A program made the position numbers and the translations under genes. This document shows, in pieces, positions 1-12,900 of a stretch of DNA of 64,000 bases. The stretch comes from Galbula dea (taxonomy: Eukaryota > Chordata > Aves > Piciformes > Galbulidae): assembly GCA_013399015.1 (NCBI GenBank), contig VWZX01005652.1, positions 434,001 through 498,000 of the forward strand, given 5' to 3'. The notes under the pieces are model-generated. The model saw only the letters and a program-made list of their open reading frames with translations. It was not told the origin of the DNA and searched no databases. Numbering within the stretch: the stretch's first letter is position 1; every line of letters begins with the position of its first letter.

Positions 1-1889
1 TGCAGGCATCAGTGATGAGACAGTTGGGGAGTGAGTCCTTTGGGTGCTGGGTGGAGGGGGGAAAAATGAGTAGAGAGAGAAGGCAGAACGAGGTTTATTT
101 GTCTGGCTTTCTTCCCTGTGATTCCCAGTAGTGCACCTGTGCTGGGTTACAGTCAGGTCTCTGGTTTTGGGGCATGTGGAAGCTTAAAAGGGAGCAGGAT
201 TTGGTTGCTAGAGTTAAAATTGACCTGGTTTTGCTTAGGAGGGAGTTGTAGATTAAGAGGAAAACCATCACACTGCCTTGCTCCTGGCCAACCTTTGCTC
301 TCTCACAGCATCCCCATTGTCTCTGGGTAACAGGAGGCTCATTTCTCATCTGAACTTGCCTGCCCTGACATGATGTGGACTCTTCTCTCCTCTGACATCG
401 GGAGAAGGTCTCCCCAGGACTTCCCCACCTCTGGGCATTGTGCCTGGGCTGGTGTGCTATGGTTCATTACAGCAACCCTAACCCTGGTAGCCTTACTAAT
501 CCCTCCAGGCTGGGAAAACACTGTTTAATGAGAAGGAGGCAGAGATCATGGTGGCAAGAGCAGCAGCAGGGTCAGTAGATGTCATATTATTGGGGGAGGT
601 CCTGACCTGGGAGTCTTGCACACAGCAAACCAGGTCCTGATGCCACAGCAAGGACGTGGCAGGGGTTACCAGAGCTGCCCCAGACACCTAATCCCTAGGT
701 GTTACCATTTCTTCCCTTCTCTCTGGGGACTCCTGAGGACACCCTGGACCTAGCAGAAGGCCCCTAATTTGAACTCAAGGTCTCCAGGCCTTCATCCGCA
801 GCTTGGTTGTTGTCACCTCAGCGTGCCCACCTTGTACAGAGAGTCTCAAGATGCTGTCTCCACACAGAGGATTTCTTTCTTCTTCATTGATTTATTGGAA
901 AGAGTAGGATCTCCTGGCTTCCCCCAGGGTCTCTACAAAAGAAAACCCACAGATCTGTATGATTCCATCAAAATCATGGCAGGCAAAGTAGAAACACTTG
1001 GGTAGACAAAGATAAGCACTGCTGCTGTGGTTGCTTATTTAAATCAGATCCTTGCACGTGTTGGTCCAGACAACAGACCTTGCTGGTCTGGTCTGTTGCT
1101 TTGTTGCTTGTTAGGTGACTCTAATAGGGGGAGCAGGAGCAGGGATGAATGATTTCCACACAGATTACATGTTGAAGAAGTCAAACAGATGCTGTGTTGC
1201 CTCTAAGGGTTCCTGGCTAGATATATCTGTTTCGAAACAAGGCTCCTTGTATCTCGGTGAATCATTCCAGGTGATGAATTGTCCTGCAAGGTTCAAAGCA
1301 AAGCTGCTCTGCCCTCCTCCTGAACAGTTTGTTGTACCTGAGGAAAAAGCAGAGCCAACCCCCCACATGGGCAGAGGTTCAGAAAGATCCCACCAAGTCA
1401 TTTGTAATCCCCTGTATTTTTGGGTCTGTGATGCACCCGATGGGCTTTCGATAACCAAGCCTGGGACAGAGCTCAATAAGCTCCTTCACAGCATCTGTTG
1501 AAGTTCTTAAGACAGATCAATGAAAACCTTGATGTAGGAAAAGGACATTTTGAGTGGGTAGCCTTGTGGCTTGTAACATTTTGTTATTCAAAGTTTCTGT
1601 GAGTACAGAGTCCAAGTGAGCAAGCAGAAGCTGCCAGATGAGTGAGTTACTCATGGGGTGTGAGCTACTCCCTTATCACACAAGTGTCATCCTTTGTGTC
1701 CTCCCTTGGGGCAAGAGACACATTCTCTTCAGGGCCCCTTTTTGTCACTAGAAAACAATGTAGTACATGTATGTGTATGCCTAATCTCGCTCAGATCATT
1801 GCTGTGATGGCCAGATAACAGACAGGAAAATTAAGAGCTGCCCAGCAAGGCAGAGCTTTTCTTCTATACAATGCTTATTGATACTGACT
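1..1889. other. non-coding stretch, no gene recognised
   Basis: No repeat family, RNA gene or exon is recognised here. The longest open frames, 1115-1501 (+, 128 codons) and 1165-1476 (-, 103 codons), lie antisense to each other and show no domain, signal peptide or motif, so both are treated as chance. Confidence 0.75.
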
Positions 1890-2203
1890 GGGTGGGTGTC
1901 AGGAGGATGGGGCCAGGTTTTGTTCAGTGGTGCCCAGGGACAGAACGAGAGGGAACAGGCACAAACTGGACCATAGGAAGTGCCATCTATACATCAGGAG
2001 GAACTTCTTTCCTTTGAGGGTGGTAGAGCCCTGGCCCAGGCTGCCCAGAGAGGTGGTGCAGTCTCCATCTCTGGAGATATTCCAACCCCAGCTGGATGCC
2101 GTCCTGTGCAACCTGCTCTAGGTGAACCTGTTCTGCTGGGGAGGGGAAGTTGCCCTAGATGATCTCCAGAGGTTCCTTCCAACCCTTAACATCCTGTGAT
2201 TTA
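1890..2203 (+). mobile_element. CR1 LINE fragment, 3' end, distinct subfamily
   Basis: A 5'-truncated copy of the CR1 non-LTR retrotransposon. The frame 1927-2121 still reads as the C-terminus of the CR1 ORF2 protein: an RTRGN block, an [20 protein letters not shown] block, then QSPSLEIFQ. The nucleotide landmark 'tggcccaggctgcccagag' follows at about 2032. The 3' portion ('gatgatctccagaggttcc', then the 'ttccaaccctta...tcctgtgat' tail) differs from most other copies in the window, so it belongs to a different CR1 subfamily. The boundaries are by eye, within about 10 bases. Confidence 0.93.
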
Positions 2204-5200
2204 TCAAAGGCTTTGTTCAAGTGAGCACTCATCACAGGTCAGTGTGCTGTGTAGCTCTGAACTTGAAAGGGATGTTGTTAGGCTCAAAATAACCTTGGCT
2301 GGTTTCCCTTGTGCTGGTGAATTGCTGATGGCCACACAAGGTCAGTGGGAAGTGCCTGCCTTTGCTTTGCACTCCTTTTGCACAGGAGATATGAAGGTAG
2401 GGCAGAGCCTGCTGCCAGAGCTGCTTCTCCTGATGCTTGCATCTCTATCAGTGGGCCTGGTAACTCTTCTGCAGTCTCTTTAATGCCCCTGCTCAGAAAT
2501 CATCCTCACAACAATTAGCTGCAATTAAGTGACTTAGTGGAGAATCTTTGGGGATGCCTAAGTGTGCCTCATGCACGTGGGTTTGTTAGGAGGGTGGAAG
2601 TTGAGAAAGGCCTCAGGAATGCTGGTGGCACCTGGCTGTCCTTTATCTCTGCACCTGCCCAGATATGTTTGTTTGTGCCCAGCCTTCCCAGCAAAGGCTC
2701 CACTGCCTCTCCAGGGGAATGCCACCCTGCTGTGTGTGGTGGCATCCTTGACCAACCCTGGAGTAGCTGTGGTGAACCTCCCATCATGGCCACCAGCTCT
2801 CCTCCCAGCCGTGAAACCTAGGCATGGGCACTGTGGCAGACTCCAAAAGGTTGCAAGGGGGGGGAACTCAGGTGCTTAACTTGCACAGGAAGGGGAAAAA
2901 ATGCAGCAGGAAATAGATTAAAATGGAATTTATTTCCTTTTTCCTGGTTACTCCTTGGCTCTGGGGCTGCTGGGCAGTCACCCAGGGGCTTCCTCATTGA
3001 GGGGGCAAGGTGTGAACTTCTCTGCCAAGAAAAAAACCCCTTACCTAATTAAATTTCTCATTCTGAAAACCAATAAGGGTTCTCAGAGGAGACAACAGAA
3101 ATCTCCCCGAGGTTGTTCCTGTGGGGCAGAGTTTTGCAAGTCATTAGCAACCTCAGGAAATTGTTGATCCAATGGCTGGAAGTGCAGCTCTCCAGTTTTC
3201 CTGCAAAGCAAGCCTAGTGAGCCACTGTGGCAGGAACGTGGTCATCATGACGCTTCTGAGCTAACAGGAGGAGCCTGGGGTGGTTTCATTGCCTTAGTTT
3301 CTAAATAAAAGTGAAAAGATTTGTACACATCTTGGATGCAAACAGCTTATTGCAGGCACAGGGTATCTGTGGCTTTCCTTGTGGCTCTATGTCTCTGAAA
3401 GAAAGGAGGGGGAGGGAATCCAACTGATGCTGGGCTGTGAGCATGGCCCAAGACTATAGTTAAAGTGGACACTTAGTGCTTCTCATTTTGAGCAGCACCT
3501 TTATCTCTGTGAACCCCTCTCAGCTGCTGACCCAGGCTGTTAAAGGACTCTTTGGTCTAGTTGAATTATTTCAAGGCTTTGGGGTTTTTTTGGTGGTGTT
3601 TCACTGGCAAGCAACAAGTGACAGAAAGAAGACCTGTCCATAGAGAGAGTGAGCTGCACAAATACAGCAGCTGGACAGATAAATGCTTCTGAGGTCAGCA
3701 TGCAGACTGCTGGGTTTAGAAAGTAGACATTTCCCCATTTTCATGTGGGATCTGGCTTTATCTTTCTGCAACTACAGGCATTCTGCTATATAGTAGGGGT
3801 CTGCTACTCTATGCATTTTGTAACACCCTGGCAGCAGTTCCAATTGCACAAATCAATCCAGGCATTGGAAGTTGAAAATAGGAATTTTACCTTTATTGCC
3901 TAGTTTTAGTTTCTACCTGTTCTCTGCAGGTAGACAGGGAACATTAGTCTCAGCTATGTCACTTTAGTCCAAATTCCAGACCACTGTTTGCTCAGGGTGA
4001 TTTTAATGGAGCTGGCTGAAGGTGAAACTCACTCTGGTGAATAATAATACCTGTTCTTTTAGGAGAACGACAGAGATGAGAACAGAAGGAATTCAAAGAG
4101 CCAGTCCTGTGGTCTAGCCACTGGGCAGACACCCTCCCAATTAGATAGGGCAGCATGGGAACTCCTTTGAAATTGCCAAGTAAACCCTTGGAAACAAATG
4201 CAAAGGAATGCTCTTCCATACCAGATGTAATTGAACTGGGGAACTCTCAGCCACCAGACAAGGTGGAGGCCCCCAGTATAAACAGGTTGAAACAGATCCT
4301 CTGGAGGACCCCAGTATAAACAGGTTGAAAAAGGACTTAGCCAGTGCTGGGAATATGGACTGGTGGGCTGCAGGGCACAGAGGTTCAGCTGCAAAACTCC
4401 AGCTCAGACAGACTCCTTCCAACTTCACATCTGACAGGAGATGAGGTGGCAAAGAGATGGCTTACATTCTGCTTGCTGTGGTTCTCTTACTCCTTTCCTC
4501 CCCACTCACTCCTGACTGCTTTTCTGCATGCCCTCACAGGCAGATCCAGAAGCTTTGGTACCACTCAGAGCTTCTGCATTGCAAACTGACCTCTGTGGGT
4601 CCCTGGGTGCAGCAGATTGCATTCATAAATGTGTCAATTCAGAAATGCTGTCTGCACCCCTGCTCTGGAGACAAGATTGTTTCACACATCTCCCTTTTTC
4701 TAAGTACCTCCTAAGGTCTGCAGTCAGAAAACCCTCATATTTTATTGGGAGTGCTATAGGCAAGCCAGCAGATTCAACCCAGAGCTGGCTTTGCAGTGCC
4801 TTAGTGACCCTCCAGAGGATTTTTGGGCAGAACACATTTTGTGTCTGTCTGTGTGCTTGTTATCTTATCATTGAAGCCCTTTGGGAGACTGTGGTCTGCT
4901 TTTAACTGACATGAATGCAGTCTGACTGCAAATCTTTCTTTGAGGAAGCTTTTTTTTTAGCTCCCCTGTAACAGGTAGATGTAAGAAGCCTGCCCAGTTC
5001 TGTCTGGTGTTGACTGCATGGCTCCTTGGTGCATAATGCTTTCACTAGCATCACTACCAAAGATGCCAGGTCAGAGCTCAGACCTCCATCCTGTGTGGGT
5101 GGGTTTGGTGCTCTCAGACCTCTCCTCCTTTCCTTAATCCACCTACCCCCAGGCTGAGGAAACAGCTATTTCCCAGCTCTTCCAGAGAAAGCTGGGGATG

Positions 5201-5803
5201 TGGGTTCCCCCCTAGATCTTCCTTACAGGGCATTGTTTTCCCACATGCAACCATTCCCTGTATTCATTGTAAGGTTGTGAGCATGCTGCCAGGGACTGGA
5301 AAAATTGATCTTGTGATTCACCAAGGGGCAAACCAGAGATGAGCACTTGCAGAGGTAGAGATGAGCAGGCTGCTAAGATCATGATGTGGGAGGTTGACTC
5401 TGGCTCCCACAAGCAATCTTTCACTCAAACATTTTCCCCCACCCATGCAATTCTGTAGATGCTTGTAGGTATCAGTCTTCTGTGACTATGCTGGAGAGGT
5501 GATTGAGGTGTCCATGGTCTGTGCAGGTGCCTAAATCCCAAGGGGGTCAGTGGGAGTGTGCTAACTTTGCCTGTTTGCAGTGAGACTCAGGAGGTTGACT
5601 TTAATCTCTGCTCTGGCTGTGTAGTGGTAGTGGTTCTCCACAAACTACCAGTGGTGGGTAAAGTTCACCCTGCTGAGTCTTTCTCTGGAAGTTGTGGCCC
5701 AATTTAGGCAGGAGAATGGTGTGGGGCAACAGATCTATAGAGAGAGCTGTCACACTGCTGTGCCATGAGAATTTTTTCCTTGCTATCCTCACAGAGGTTG
5801 CTA
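2204..5803. other. non-coding stretch, no gene recognised
   Basis: Apart from a short tandem duplication at 4264-4339, I see no repeat, RNA gene or exon. Several overlapping frames of 60-125 codons on both strands (for example 2562-2879 + with 2569-2793 -, and 4059-4394 - with 4141-4452 -) exclude one another and have no recognisable domain. Confidence 0.75.
4264..4339. repeat. two-copy tandem duplication, period 38 bp
   Basis: The segment 4264-4292 (tggagg, then ccccagtataaacaggttga) recurs at 4302-4330 with one mismatch in 29 bases. The remaining 9 bases of each 38-bp period are not conserved. It looks like a simple local duplication in non-coding DNA. Confidence 0.9.
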
Positions 5804-5945
5804 GTCTCACAGAGAACCATTGAAGTTGGCAGAGACCTCTCAGCACATCAAAGTCCAACTATCAACCTAGCACTACCATGCCACTAAACCATGGCCCTGA
5901 AGACCACATCTCAATGGTTTTTAAACTCCTCCAAAATGGCAAACA
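5804..5945 (-). mobile_element. CR1 LINE fragment, 3' end, minus strand
   Basis: Read on the minus strand, this ends with the degenerate CR1 tail. On the plus strand the landmarks are 'agacctctcagcacatcaaagtccaac', then 'ctagcactaccatgccact' and 'aaaccatggccctgaagacc'. Only about the last 140 bases of the element remain and no coding part is left. The tail itself is decayed, which suggests an older copy. Confidence 0.9.
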
Positions 5946-6370
5946 GTGGTCCAGGAGGCAGATCAGAAGGGCACCACAGACCTGAGGTGGGAAAAGAGAA
6001 AGAACCCAGAGAAATGGAAAATTAGTGAGCTTTCATCCTCTTTGTTGTCTGTCTTGGTAGCAGGGCTTTTGGACAAGATTTTTGTCTCTCCAGGAGAGAC
6101 TCTGGCACTGACTTGCATGAGGCTGATTCCCATCCTCTCAGTTCCTGCTGTGCCTGTGGAAGGTGAGGAAGAGTTTCCTAATGCAGAGATAGGATCTGGA
6201 TCAGTCCCTGCAGTATCAAGGGTTTCACTTCCCTGTGGCTAAGCCCTGCTCTTTACCTGGGCTGGTGGGAACGGGAAGCACTTCCAAGTTGCTGTGAGGT
6301 GAACTTGTCTATGCTCTCACAGGCTCCTATTTTTCTGTAGCAAGGACTTCCTTCTAAGTTAAGCTTTATT
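5946..6370. other. short non-coding gap
   Basis: A 98-codon frame at 5946-6242 (+) begins immediately after the CR1 fragment and has no recognisable domain. Nothing else is seen. Confidence 0.7.
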
Positions 6371-6490
6371 TCACAGAGTCGTTAAGGTTGGAAGAGACCT
6401 CAAGGATGCTCTTTGTCCTCATTTAAAGACATGCTAAGGTTCAGCTGTCAAAGCAAAGCTCATAATGGGCCTCTGAAGACAACATTCAGG
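6371..6490 (-). mobile_element. CR1 LINE fragment, decayed, minus strand
   Basis: The plus strand begins 'tcacagagtcgttaaggttg' then 'gaagagacctcaaggat', which is the reverse complement of the standard CR1 3' end. The part beyond about 6420 keeps only a rough match ('ggttcagctgtcaaagc', 'gggcctctgaagacaac'). No coding sequence is left. Confidence 0.85.
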
Positions 6491-9400
6491 TAGGCACTGG
6501 TTCAAAATGCAATTAGACTCACTGAGCTTTGGATCATGCCCAGGCAGCTGGCAACTGAGAGAGCTTCTGCAGCTCAGTTTGCTCTAGGACTGTTGCCTGT
6601 GAGGAACCTGGGTACCAATGGCACAGGTTCACATGGGACTCCAGTGCTAACATGGTAACCATGAAGAGCGTCTCTGCCCTAAGCATCACAGAAATGAAAT
6701 GAAGAAGGTCAGAGGCATGTCCTGAACCCTGAGCCAGCAGCTGTATCCCCCTGGCCAGTTGTTATATGCATCACTGGAGATGAAGCAGTAGAAAAGAGAC
6801 CTCAGAGAGGCCACAGGGGTTGGGGTTTTTTTGCAGTTGGAGAACAAATCCTTCTCCATGGCCTTGCTCCCTTGGATGCAGCAGAATGGCTTCAGCAGCT
6901 GGGCTGTGCTTGGAAGGACATAGAGCTGAATACTGAATTCTTGTAGTTATTTGGTTGGACCGTATCTGTCTAGTTACCAAGCATAACTGGGGGTGTCTCT
7001 AGCCTCACATGGACACTTGTTTTCCTCTCCACTTGCCAAGAAATCATCAAATGTTGTTCAGCAGCTGACAGGGAGCACCTGCAGACCAGGTTAGCTGGAA
7101 GAGAAAGGGCTAAAGAGATTCTCCTAGTAAAGGGTGGGAGCAGTGGATCACCTTCCCTCTGGCTGAGTGGGGTTTTTATTTTAGCCCTTATCTCCCACAT
7201 TTTGCATGGATGTCCCAACCACCTCCTGTACCACTTGATGGTGTGGAAAAAGAAAATAAGGCTTATAAAAATACAAGCAACATTTTCATAGAGGGTCATA
7301 GAAATTGTCCCTGCACAAAACATCTCTTCGTGCTTTTGAGTAGGAGAGAAATAGGTTAAGAATATTTACAGTATTAACACAGTTCATTCCCAAAGACTTG
7401 GTGGTGTTTGTGGGGGTTTTTTTGGTTGTTGTTCTACCTTCTAAAGTACATCCAAGGCAAAAAAAGGTATGTTTTAAGAGCCAAGGTAATCACAGTGTCT
7501 TAGGAGAAGCAGCAGAGTAGCAACATGTGTTGTTGTGAATTTAAGTCAGTCAAATGGCTCACTGGAGTCTGGACATGGAGAAGGCTTGGAGTCAGTCTGG
7601 TACTTGCTGAATTGCTGCTGGGACAATTCTCACCACTCTGTGTTTTATTAGTATCATAAAGTGCCCTATCTGAACTAGTAGTCAGGATTTCAGAGCAGGT
7701 CAGTATTGAAAATGGGTAGCCTTCCTTAAACCTTCTTCCTCTCTGACACATTCTTCATCCAGCAAAAGGCTGTAAAGATGCCACTGTGGGTTCAGCCACT
7801 CAACCATGAGTGGCAAACTCCATCCAACTACTCCAAAGAGGACTCTTAGTAAGTAGTTTGTAAGGTCTGCCTCCACTACCCTCTGTAAGCTTTGATTTGG
7901 CCTGGTTCTCCAGCTGAACCTCATCCAAGAACCAGCATGAGGAGTTGTTTGCAAAACATCATGCATGAAATGCAAATGCCTGTAGGTGATTGCATAGCTC
8001 ATAACCTTCTCATGAAGGACCTGCTGGAGATGCCAGTGTTAATGCCAGCATCCCTTCACCCCTCCCCCTCTGTTTGTATGCACAGGACATATTTTCCTTA
8101 GAGAATTCAGAGCAGGCTTGTAATAGAGATGTCTTCAGGCTACATTTATTTTGATGTATTTGTTTTTAGATGATTTTTATGCTACTAGAGAATGGGCTGT
8201 TTGGGAATCCAAATGCCAAAGCTGAGGGATGAAGGGGATGGCTCATCTCCATCCCCCAGCATCCAGGATCAAGAAATCAGAGTGGTATTGACTAGGACAG
8301 GGGAGGGAACAGTGTCCACTACACTGAGCATGCGAGTCCATGCTAATCATCTAAGACCTTGGAAAGGGATTGGGAAGTGATTTCCAACCCCCCTCCTCCC
8401 AACTTCGTGTGCATTTTGGAGCTGTGCTATGTATTGTAGGAGAGCATCCTGTCTTTGGGGTGGGGGGAAGACCTTTCAGTAAGCACAATTAACAAGCAGC
8501 TTCATCAAATAATGGTGATTATGCATCCTTCAAGGCTGAAAAACAACAGGGGGAAAAAAGGAAATATTTCTTTGAGCAGAATATCTCTTGAAGCTGAATC
8601 CCACAGGGATTCAGGTCTTTGCACAGAGGGATCCCAACAGGGCTAGGCCCAGGGCTGTCAGTTCCTGAACTGTCAGCATCTCAGGGTTGTGTCCCAAGGG
8701 CATTTCTCCCCCATCCTGATGACCTGGGCACTTCTGGTGGTTGTGGCTTTTTAGCCACAAGCCAGGGCAGCTCCTCCTGTGTGCTCCCCAGTGAGAGGCT
8801 GCCTGCAGCTCAGCACACCAGGGCTGCTGTGAGGTATGACCCTTTTGGAGATGCTGACACTTGGTTAGCTTCATCTGAACACCTCCCTCCCCCCCTCCAA
8901 AATAAAAAGGCTTGATTTCAACCAAGATAAATGCACAGTCTTCACTTCTGCCAAATTGCCTGGCTTCCATCCCCAGAGACTGTGGCCAGGGCAGTCCTCC
9001 ACCTCTGAGATCCTGGACCCCAAAATGCCTCTCCTCTTCTCTGTAGCAGCTGCTGCTCCCTACAGCTTCTCATCTTTTTTTTTTCCTCACTGGAAGAGGT
9101 CAGCCAGGCTGTGTCTACCTCCTGCCAGAGAGGAGCTGCTGGAGATCCATGACCTGCCTTGTGCAGAGCTCCAGGGGGTGTGCATTGATCACAGTCCCAT
9201 ATGTTGAGACCCAGCTGGAAGTGCTCCTTATCTCCCTCACCCACCGAGCAAGGGATGTAACAACTTACAAACCCTTACTGATCCCCAGGATACCAAACGC
9301 TCCCATCTCCAAACAGCCTCTGGCACTGTGTCCAGCACCCTGGCCTCAGCCCTGCAGCAGCTCTGGGCAGGTGTATATGGATTATGCATCTCTGCTTTGA

Positions 9401-9551
9401 AGGAGATGTTATTACTTTCCCAGTGGTTATAAAATCCACTCACAGGATGTCTGTGTGTGTTTTAACCCTTTTGTTTTGCTGGGAAGTGTGAAAAACAAGG
9501 CCTGAGAGTTTAAGAGCAAAGAGAATTCATATTTTTTTCTGTTACGTACAG
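6491..9551. other. non-coding stretch, no gene recognised
   Basis: No repeat or gene is recognised. The largest frames, 8611-8970 (-, 119 codons) and 8619-8915 (+, 98 codons), are mutually antisense. Short poly-T runs occur near 7418 and 9077. Confidence 0.75.
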
Positions 9552-9678
9552 GTTTGAAGTCAATATGTGAGGGGAAAAAACCCCCCAACTACCTCCAGCT
9601 CCTAAAACAAGCTCTGGAAGTGTCACAGGTCTGTGATATGCAGCTGCCTGAGGAAGAAGGATACTTGTCCAGGAAAGG
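9552..9678 (+). other. weak candidate internal exon, unknown product
   Basis: Seen: a pyrimidine-rich run ending in an AG acceptor at 9550-9551 ('tttttttctgttacgtacag') and a consensus-like GTGAGT donor at 9679-9684. The 127 bases between are open in one frame, giving a peptide of about 42 residues with an acidic LPEEEGYLSRK end and a QLLKQALEVSQ helix-like middle. The next in-frame codon after the donor is a stop, so the frame would have to be spliced to continue. Against it: an internal run gggg-aaaaaa-cccccc is unusual for coding DNA, no protein family is recognised, and matches of this quality arise by chance. It could equally be an exon of a non-coding transcript. Confidence 0.18.
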
Positions 9679-9869
9679 GTGAGTGCCAATTGATTTGTGC
9701 AGGTACAAATGAGCATGTTGATGTGTGGGCAGACCAGCAAGTACCAAAGAGAGAAGAAATTGAAAAACTACAATCTAAATGGACAACAACATTTAAAAAC
9801 ATGCAAGTGTTTGTTTTTTCTGGTGCATTTATAACTCATAAGCCTGGACTACTGTAAAAGCAAACTGAG

Positions 9870-9958
9870 ATCTGCAGGGAGAGGTAATACCTTTTATCAG
9901 ACTGGCCTGAGAGAACAGATCCACTGGGGGGGACAAAGCCCTCCTCAGAGCAGAGGTA
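9870..9958 (+). repeat. possible ancient sauropsid interspersed repeat
   Basis: The stretch 'gagaggtaataccttttatc' with 'gagagaacagatccactg' and 'cctcctcagagcagagg' resembles a motif dispersed through reptile and bird genomes (aggtaatacc-ttttatt-gaccaac, followed by agctct-tcttcagg). I am not certain of the family name and the match is loose beyond the first 20 bases. Confidence 0.35.
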
Positions 9959-9960
9959 TC

Positions 9961-12900
9961 TGTTCAGATCTGACAAAAAGTTCATGGAGCCATCAAACTT
10001 GCCTGCTTTTCATGACTTGCAGGGGTCATAGTTGCTGTCAGGCTGTGGGATGTATGTGTCAGGAGCAGCTGGGGAGGACCCCTGCACCCCCCTGGGGATG
10101 CCCACACTCTGTGGTCCCCACTCTCCTGCAGCCAGCAGCTCCCTGCAAGGGTCTCTCTGATGCCCAGTCTGAAACCAGGGCTGCTTGGAAGAACTTTTCC
10201 ATGGAAAATGCAGATTTGTGCAGTTAGACACATTTCACTTTGATAGAGCCAGGACATCAATGGTCTCCAGCAGCGTCATCAGTTTCCTCCCTATGCTCAG
10301 ACCTGTCCTCTGGAGCTGCTCAGTTTTCCTAAGATGGAAGTAGTCCAGAAGGGTTGGGAACCTTGAAAGTCTCACAAATTTAGCAGCACTTCTCTTTCTT
10401 AGACAGGGGCCAATCTGCTAGGGAGGCTGCATTTGGGGGATCCTGAGTTGGAGGATGCTTATCTTGAAGCAGGTGCTTAACTCAGGGGTGTTCAGACCTT
10501 TAGAGTTTCCCCCTTACCAACTGATGCACCCTCAAGGACCTCCAAAACAGCTTTGAAAAGGTCCAAAGAAATTGTCTGGACTTCCAGAGGGAAAAAGTTC
10601 TTTCCAAAGCCCTCTCTCAGGAGCAACTCTGCAGACTCCTCAGGGTGTGGGGGACACACAGCCCTTTTCAGGAGTGTAGACGAGAGGTGCTGAGGGACCA
10701 TTTGGTTCTCTCTTATTTCTATATTTGTACCAAGACAAGCTAAGAAGTGCTTCCATACCTACAGATGCACCAAATAGAACCATCCAGCTGTTTCTATATA
10801 TACCTTCCTAAAACATGACATGCAACACAAAGAGGTGAGACTGGAGAATACATGATGAAGCCAGAGGGCTAGAGCTGCCATGGTAAACCATTGATTGACT
10901 TGGTCCTAGAGAACAATTGACTTTTCTTTTTGTCTTCCTCTGATATCATAAACTTCCTGTATTTTTTGGTTAACAAACCCCAAACCCAAACCACTCTAAA
11001 AAGAACAACTTGCATCATCTGAAAATCCAGGGAGCACTAAGGATGTGGTCTAGAGGAGATTTTGGTTCCTCTAGGGTTAAAAACCTCCAGCCAGCAGCAC
11101 CAGTGATATCAGTCACTAATAGTAAGCTGCATGCATTAAGGTGGTATCGGATGATAAGGCTGAAGAGCGAAGCAATCTGCTGGGTTACAGCTGAAAATAG
11201 AGGCACTGTAGCAGAAGGGGGGGGGATAGAACCAACCTTCATTCCTTCCCTGGCTTGCTCTTCAGAAAGGAAGATGCAGGGAGGGGTGGTGGGGGAAGGC
11301 AAACCTGATTTCCCACTGGGGAGGCACTTGGGAGAGGGATTTCAAGGTCATGGTGGTGATGCTATCGGAGGTGATGAGGGACTCCAGCAGATAACAGGTT
11401 GAAGGTGTTGCAAAGGTGGAGGTGTGCTGCTTAAGGAGATGATCTGACAGCTGTGACAAGCTGCCTGCTGGGGGGTGGGGAGCACCTTCAACCCTTGTTT
11501 GTCACCGGGGTGCAGGAGAATGTGGCTGTCAAGGTGACAGTCACAGGAGGAGTGAGAGAGGAAGCAGCCTTAGCTAATCTGCCTGTAGGTACCTGGGGTG
11601 CTTGTGGTGATGTTGTGCAAAAGGTCTCCTCTGCTCACTTCTTTAGCTCCTTCCCCTTTGTCCCTGGCTACTCCCCTGCTGGCAGATAGGAGTAACACAA
11701 GATGGTGTCATCTGGATTGTCTGTGGAACAGCCACAGCATCAGGGCTGGTGGCATGTGCCAGTGTCTGGCCTTTGAAGAGCTCTGAAGCTGTCACACCCA
11801 GGTAGACATGGTCCCTGCTTGTGTGGTGCAGGGGCTGCGTGATGTTGGCAGCAGTCATCTACCATCACAGCTACCAGGTGGCCCTCACGTATCCTCTTCC
11901 AGTTCCACTAGGTGCTGTCCCAGTACATTTCCTGCTCTGGAAGGGTCCTGAGATCTTGGCAGTCTGGGAACAAATCCATGTTTCCTTTAATCCCATGGAT
12001 TCAAAATTAAATGACAGAGAATTGGGATGCTTGATGAAGGCCAAATGAACTCTGGTGGTGCCTTGAAGACAGTGCAGTCTCCAAACTACAGCTCTGTCAG
12101 GAACAGGCAGGAATTTGAAGCCAAGATCCCATTTTAACATTGATACATTATTGCTTATTGCGTTTCACCAACAACCCCAATCTTGGGCAAAGCACTTACC
12201 AGCTTGGCACTTCTGTTTACTCCTCTTCATGTGACAAAGAGAAACCCTAAACCATTTCAGACTCTTGTGTTAGAGTTTCATAACTCCTGTTGGCATGGGT
12301 CTTGGAGATCCCTAGCTGAGAGGTACTACAGAAGGGACATCTCTAGCCAAGGTGCAAACACACACAGAGTGAGCTGGTTCAGGGAGTACAATAACTGCCA
12401 GCTGCAAAGAGGCTACTTGAACTGAGGGCAACAGCATGGGCAGAAGGTTGCACAACCTGGTCAGGGTACATTCCAAGGTGATACTCAGACCTACCTTAAT
12501 TAAGGCCTTTCTAGAGGCTGATGGGAATTTCACTTTGTGAAGAACTGGCCAAGGCATTCAGGAACTCCTGAGTTTAACCTGGATCAACTTCCCTGAATTA
12601 TCTGATTTGAAGAGGGGAATTAAAATACCACTTAGCATGGCAACATGCCCTCTGACCTACAGCTTGTCTGTTCACCAGGCCTTTTTGTCCTCCTATGCTC
12701 TTGCTCTCCAGGCTCCAGAGCTGATCTGGCCACTTTAAAAGCCTGCAGTCAAGGGTTTTCTCTGATGAAGTCAACACTCAACAACCCCAGTGGCAGAAAC
12801 ACTTACAGACGCTTGCTGCTCTTTTGCAATTAAGGAACAAGTGTATTCTTGCAGGTTAAGCACTGGGGAGGTCCATGGGAGAGCTGGATTAAATACTAGC

